This document shows positions 59,401-64,000 of a DNA stretch of 64,000 bases, in pieces. Under the pieces are notes generated by a model. It saw nothing but the letters and a program-made list of their open reading frames with translations. It was not told the origin of the DNA and did not search any database. How positions within the stretch are numbered: the stretch's first letter is position 1; each line of letters begins with the position of its first letter. Source of the DNA: Capitella teleta (taxonomy: Eukaryota; Annelida; Polychaeta; Capitellidae); NCBI GenBank assembly GCA_000328365.1, contig KB310457.1, forward strand, positions 20,145-84,144, in the 5' to 3' direction. A program made the translations under genes and the position numbers.

Positions 59401-61831
59401 ATTTTTACCTATATCCATTATGCTGAATGTGTTTGTGTTGCACATCTGTATATACGTAATCTTAAAACATGGAGCGTACATTTTTGTTTGTCTGTAACGC
59501 TTATAACTAATGGATCTTGAAACAACTCGGTCAACCGGCTTCTATCTGGCTGCACAGGGCTTCAGGGTGAGTGTACCAGATAATATATTGTCACTCTGGT
59601 ACTCTGTGGCATCATTGCTAATTGGTGCGTTGTGTGCAAATGGTTGTATATACACGTGTCGCAATCAAGCGGCATTGTTGCGGCTGTCTGGGCAGAAATG
59701 CAAACACACACCGAGTGACATAATTCCCCTGAGCGTTTTACAGCAGCTGTGCTGCTTGGCTGAGAGGTCATGAAGCGGCACTTTGGCGAGACCAGTGGAC
59801 GTTGATCTGATACCTAGGGGTTGTAAGGTTTATAGCTGATACAGGTGGCTCTCTATTGAAATGCATACACTGCATGAAACCCTCTCTAGCTCACGGCTGT
59901 GGGCTTAACATCCCCACAGAGCCACGCATGCAGTCAAAGCGCCTGTTTCAACACGAGTGATACCCATTGGCAGTTGAGCCTAATGCAGACGGCTGAGGTA
60001 CGACACCGGAAGCTCGGTACTTTTCCCAAGGACACCAGACCACCAGTAAAACTTTTTTATTGCTGTAAAGTGGCAACCATGGATGACCAACAGCGGTCTC
60101 CTTCACGGAACATATGGCCTCCTTCCCCCTACCAATGCTTTTCTCGCTTGTGGTCTTCCGTTGATCCATGGCTTCTTCTAAATTCTCATTCCTCTGTCTT
60201 TTCCATTGACTTCTCTTGTTGCTTTTACACTCTCTTGGTGGCAGGTTCGGGGTTTCCGATAATTGAATTTGCACTTTTATTGCTTGGCATAAAGGTTCTA
60301 TTCTATTCGACCGAATTCCATTGTACACTACAAAGACGATTTCCTGGGTATACATGATTTACAATTTAAATATAACAGCACTGTTGGTAGGAAGCAAAGT
60401 GAAGAAACCAAACACCCCTACCCCCAGAGGTTTGCTTTTCTCAGAATTGATCATGCAGTGCCAAATTCAACCAAACAATACCCTATTTGGGAATACTGTC
60501 ACAAACAAGACAACATTTTGGAAGATACATTAAAATGCTTATTAATTCAAGGAACGCTGGACTGTCTTCGAGATGTTTCACACTATTGGGGCTAATGCCA
60601 ATGTCTTTTAGGGGAGCTTTCAATGAGTCCTCCAAACGTTTTCGGGATACCTCTTGGGCGTTTTTTTTTTTCTCTCCCTGAGTTCACCGTGGAATAATTG
60701 CTTCGGTGTGGGGATGCCCTGTTCACATTGCGGTTGGACCGTCTTCAAGAGGTAACAGAGGCTCAGGAGGTTTTTGTCGATAAATTCCTTCTCAGAAACC
60801 TTGTGCCAACACCAAATATTGAGGAACTTTCGCAGACTGTTCAGTTGAAAGCGGTTCCGCGTTGTAGTGTCGTTCATAATTTAAAATATTGTATGCACCG
60901 TGTTGGGCTGAAATCTGTATAAAAGCGAGGTGACCTTTTGATCTTGCGCGGTGCATTCTGGTCTAGTCAGGAATTAGGTAATTAGGTCAGAATCTTGAAA
61001 CGCCATATCCAAACCTGCAGATCAGAACTCGTTTTTTTTGCTAAATGGTGACAATTCCTTCAAAACGTTTCCACTAAAACACACCCCCAAGCAGCAAATT
61101 TTTGTCCGTGACACGACCATGATTAACTTTTCGGTTAATAACTTGTCAGCCACTCGAGGGAAAGGTTGTAATTAATTGATATTATGCATTTAACTTCTCG
61201 GATTCTCTGGCGTCATTGCTTCAGCCATTATCAATTTATCCCCCCCCCCGGGGGGATATACGCGGCAGATTTGCGATATAATTTGACTGTGCCATCTCAA
61301 CTATGACTTCAACATTAAGGCAACGATGTTACACAGGCCACCTCTCTGAAGCATCCACTACATGAAAATGCTACGATAGCTTTGGTTTCATCCGAATCAT
61401 AACGCCCCAGGGACCATAACGCTGCCAACACACGTTATGACTTCCATGGCTGCCTCACTTGGTGGACGTTGTGACCCTTGCACTAAAACAGTTCCTTGAA
61501 TTCATAGTTGCGACACATTTGTCTCATAGTATCTGTCTCGTGGGAACGTTTTAATCCTGTCCGTATACATGGAATGTATAACGTATTTGGGAAACAGGTG
61601 CATGTCTGATTTGATTAGAGTTAATTTATCTGCTGTCTCATGACTTCCGGTTCTGACCAACCCTGTTGCTCGCCAGTTAGTCTGTATCACACCAAGGGAG
61701 ATTCTTAACTCACAAAGGTCAAAGTTCGGAATTTTAGGCAACAGTTGCACGTGTTTGTCCAACATCGATAATTATGTTATATTTTTAGCAATATATTATA
61801 ATGATGCACACATATTGCACACTGTAAGATT

Positions 61832-62188
61832 ACACAGTGGTTCAAGGGGGCACCGAATAGCACAGTACGTGGGTTAAACCGCTGTCTGCAATCCTATGCC
61901 GACCGTAGGGGTCGAGGTCCCGGGTTCGAGACCCGATCAGGACACGGGCGTTATGATTGTGAATTATAATTGAAATCCGTTATAATTGTAATTCTTTGGT
62001 GACTCTGCAGTGCTGCCCAACTGCGTAACAAGGCCGGGCGCTGTGTACTACCGTCTATGGTGGTATGCAGGATAAAGAACCCTTGGGATTTATCGATAAG
62101 AGTAGGGGTCTTCTGTTCTGGCGCCCGTATCACCCAAACGGGTTGGGTGGAGCCGTAAAACCCCATCACTCACTCACACAGTGGTTCA
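61832..62188 (+). mobile_element. Full-length tRNA-derived SINE with target duplication, copy 2
   Basis: The 331-base body (61845-62175) is bracketed by a perfect 13-base duplication, ACACAGTGGTTCA, at 61832-61844 and 62176-62188. The head is tRNA-like: a box A-like TAGCACAGTACGTGG (from 61858) and a perfect box B, GGTTCGAGACC (61923-61933). The central body is shared with the copy at 48641-48838 and the tail is CACT-type repeats. The perfect duplication implies a fairly recent insertion. Confidence 0.9.
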
Positions 62189-64000
62189 GAAGGTCAATAC
62201 CAGAAAGCTATTTGCTTCACATGTCCTCCTGGTTCCAATAAATTCAGCCAAGCTACTCTTCGTTTGTGGAAGCTTTATCTAAAAGCTGCTCGATTTCGTC
62301 AACACAGAGGCCGTCTTATTTTAGTGTGAGCTCTGAACCCTATTGGATGTTATGGTCAATTTCAACAGACCGTCATGCGAATTATCAGGGAAAAAAGTGA
62401 GATTGGCGGTCTTATTGTGAGAGTAGAGAATGTGGCGGGTCGACCCCTCCATGCTCTTTCAGTTCACCCTGCGTCTTTCATCGCTACAAGATGAATGTGT
62501 TCGTGGAATGGGCGGAAAAGAAGCGAGTCGTTCTGACATCAATCTTGTAAACACCCAGCAACAACACCCAACCCACTAGCTATTGTTTCTTGACCGGTGT
62601 GAGAGAGCGATATTTGTAATATGGCATGTTTCATTTCGACATTGAATTGTGCTACATTAAAGGATATCACAGTCTGAATGCTTTTGATTTATTCTGCATT
62701 AGATATCAATGCATATATATTTGGTCGTCGCTTATCAGCACCAAATAAGTTTGAATACCGAATAAGCAAGAAATTTTCTGATCTGCAAAAATTATTAAAC
62801 ATTATTAAATTTGAGAGAGAGAAATGAAAGAGGCTCTGTGTAAATGCATGTGAGTGCTACAATATTATTATACGACATAGACACAATGTACTAAATTCAA
62901 CTGAGAGTTACCTATCATCAGTGTGGCTAGAAATACATGTGCATTGAAGCCAGAAGGGACAGTCCCTGCATGAAAGGAACTCTATCTTCAGTTGACAGCA
63001 GGAGAAACCAGGCTTGATGGATGCCTCGAAGCCTTGCCTTCCTCTCCTCTGGTTCTTGTCATCACAGATTCATAGACGAAGTACGCCGCGCAACGCTAAC
63101 CCTTTGATACAAAATGGCGTTTGCCTCCGAGTCATTGCATGTTTCTCCTGGATGAATAATGAATGACTGAGAGAGACTCGATGGCAGACCGCGGAGGGCT
63201 GCTTAGTTGATACTCCAGATTACCACGATGACCCGCGGGTGCCTAATGATTCAATTACGAATCTACCTGCGCGGCCATCGGCTTTGTTGTCGCGCGGACA
63301 GCGCACCTGTTCTGCACGACCTCTGTCTGGTGTTTAGGACAGTGAACCGTACACTTCCTATCTCTTTATCTTAGCTCTACTGCGCCGGCTTCTCTGACCA
63401 ATCCCATCATGGAAGCCATATCGACACAACAGACCGTCGTCCATGTGCTCCTTATGAACGCCTGTTATGCGTTAAAAGCTTAAAATGGTTGTGCATTCTA
63501 TATAGCATTCGGTGTTTTCGAATTCTGCTTTTCCTACATAACTTCAGGAGTGTTGCAAAGTATAAATTAACCCAAGAACGATGCCGGTATAATATGTCAA
63601 TGTTGATAGGAATCATTCAATAACTCCCCAAATGAGGACAATAACTATAGTTTATTGCGACTATAATATTATGGATAGCTTCCTGGATGATTGGTTTCTT
63701 CAATTTGTGACATGCGTGGGTGTAGAGGTTCACAAAACATTTTTACTCATAGAACCTGCCTTTTCCCCCATAAAATATAGCCCAGGATTAGACTGATAAG
63801 TGCCCGCTTACTTCTTCAACTGATGTGCTGAAAATAACCACAAAAATACACGACCAAGTCCATTGTTACATAAGTGCATCAATAGCATCAACCCACCAGT
63901 GTTCCCTTTCTTTCGTTTTCAAACATTTTGTCGGGGAAAATCGACACACAATTCGAACGAGTCTCAAATCAGTATTTTGCGCCTTTTAAGTACGCGAAAT
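62189..64000. other. Right-end region, no gene recognised
   Basis: AT-rich with a GC-richer stretch at about 63040-63420 that includes GCGCGGACAGCGCACC-type sequence and might be a promoter. No open frame of note and no splice-supported model. The window ends here. Confidence 0.45.

Larger units (their letters stand above)
52509..61831. other. Long stretch without a supported gene
   Basis: Possibly the first intron of the gene starting at 52285. Frames up to 176 codons occur (for example 55461-55991 minus, 59899-60357 plus), but none has a domain or coherent splice structure. It contains a CRE (55012-55019), an X-box-like palindrome (55781-55793), another RFX-like site (56949-56962), a GC hairpin with an A-rich tail (56369-56461) and a C10G6 homopolymer junction near 61243. 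Confidence 0.45.

Noticed and set aside
61845-61945. tRNA gene
   Set aside because: Box B is perfect, but the acceptor stem does not close and the sequence continues into a SINE body with a target duplication on each side.

Overview
The window is animal (metazoan) nuclear DNA. It is AT-rich, its genes are split by GT-AG introns, and they carry typical animal extracellular domains: PAN/apple, VWD-C8-TIL, Ly6/uPAR, Kunitz, WSC, C-type lectin, Gly-X-Y collagen with a multiplexin-like trimerisation segment, and a C2H2 zinc-finger factor. Many introns are very short (about 47-70 bases). Together with WSC, lectin and DUF4215-type modules and tRNA-derived SINEs, this suggests a marine invertebrate, perhaps an early-branching one such as a sponge. 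That placement is inference. I know of no marker in the window that fixes the species.

All five well-supported genes lie on the minus strand between 9.3 and 43.7 kb. (1) 9370-10523 is a four-finger C2H2 regulator. (2) 19394-23478 is a single-pass receptor: signal peptide, WSC, C-type lectin, membrane span, proline-rich tail. (3) 26356-32410 is a secreted collagen: signal peptide, proline-rich stalk, 30 unbroken Gly-X-Y triplets, a trimerisation segment, and two cysteine-rich DUF4215-like repeats. (4) 34466-38072 is a 102-residue membrane protein of unknown role. (5) 38724-43694 is a 921-residue secreted mosaic: three PAN/apple modules, VWD-C8-TIL, Ly6/uPAR and two Kunitz modules. I built these models by hand from splice sites and reading phase. 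In every model the exon lengths sum to a whole number of codons with no internal stop. A sixth, partial gene probably starts on the plus strand at 52285 and runs out of view.

The four secreted or membrane genes sit in tandem over about 24 kb, which looks like a surface and matrix neighbourhood. A shared function is not shown by the sequence.

The rest (1-9 kb, 10.5-19 kb, 43.7-64 kb) is mostly non-coding. It holds an intact tRNA-derived SINE with a 13-base target duplication and a truncated relative, two inverted copies of a Tc1/mariner-like non-autonomous element, two decayed LINE reverse-transcriptase fragments, microsatellites, several orphan promoter-like islands (NRF1, RFX X-box and CRE motifs), a nested foldback near 25.7 kb, and a dispersed short motif (ATCATAACGCAC and relatives).
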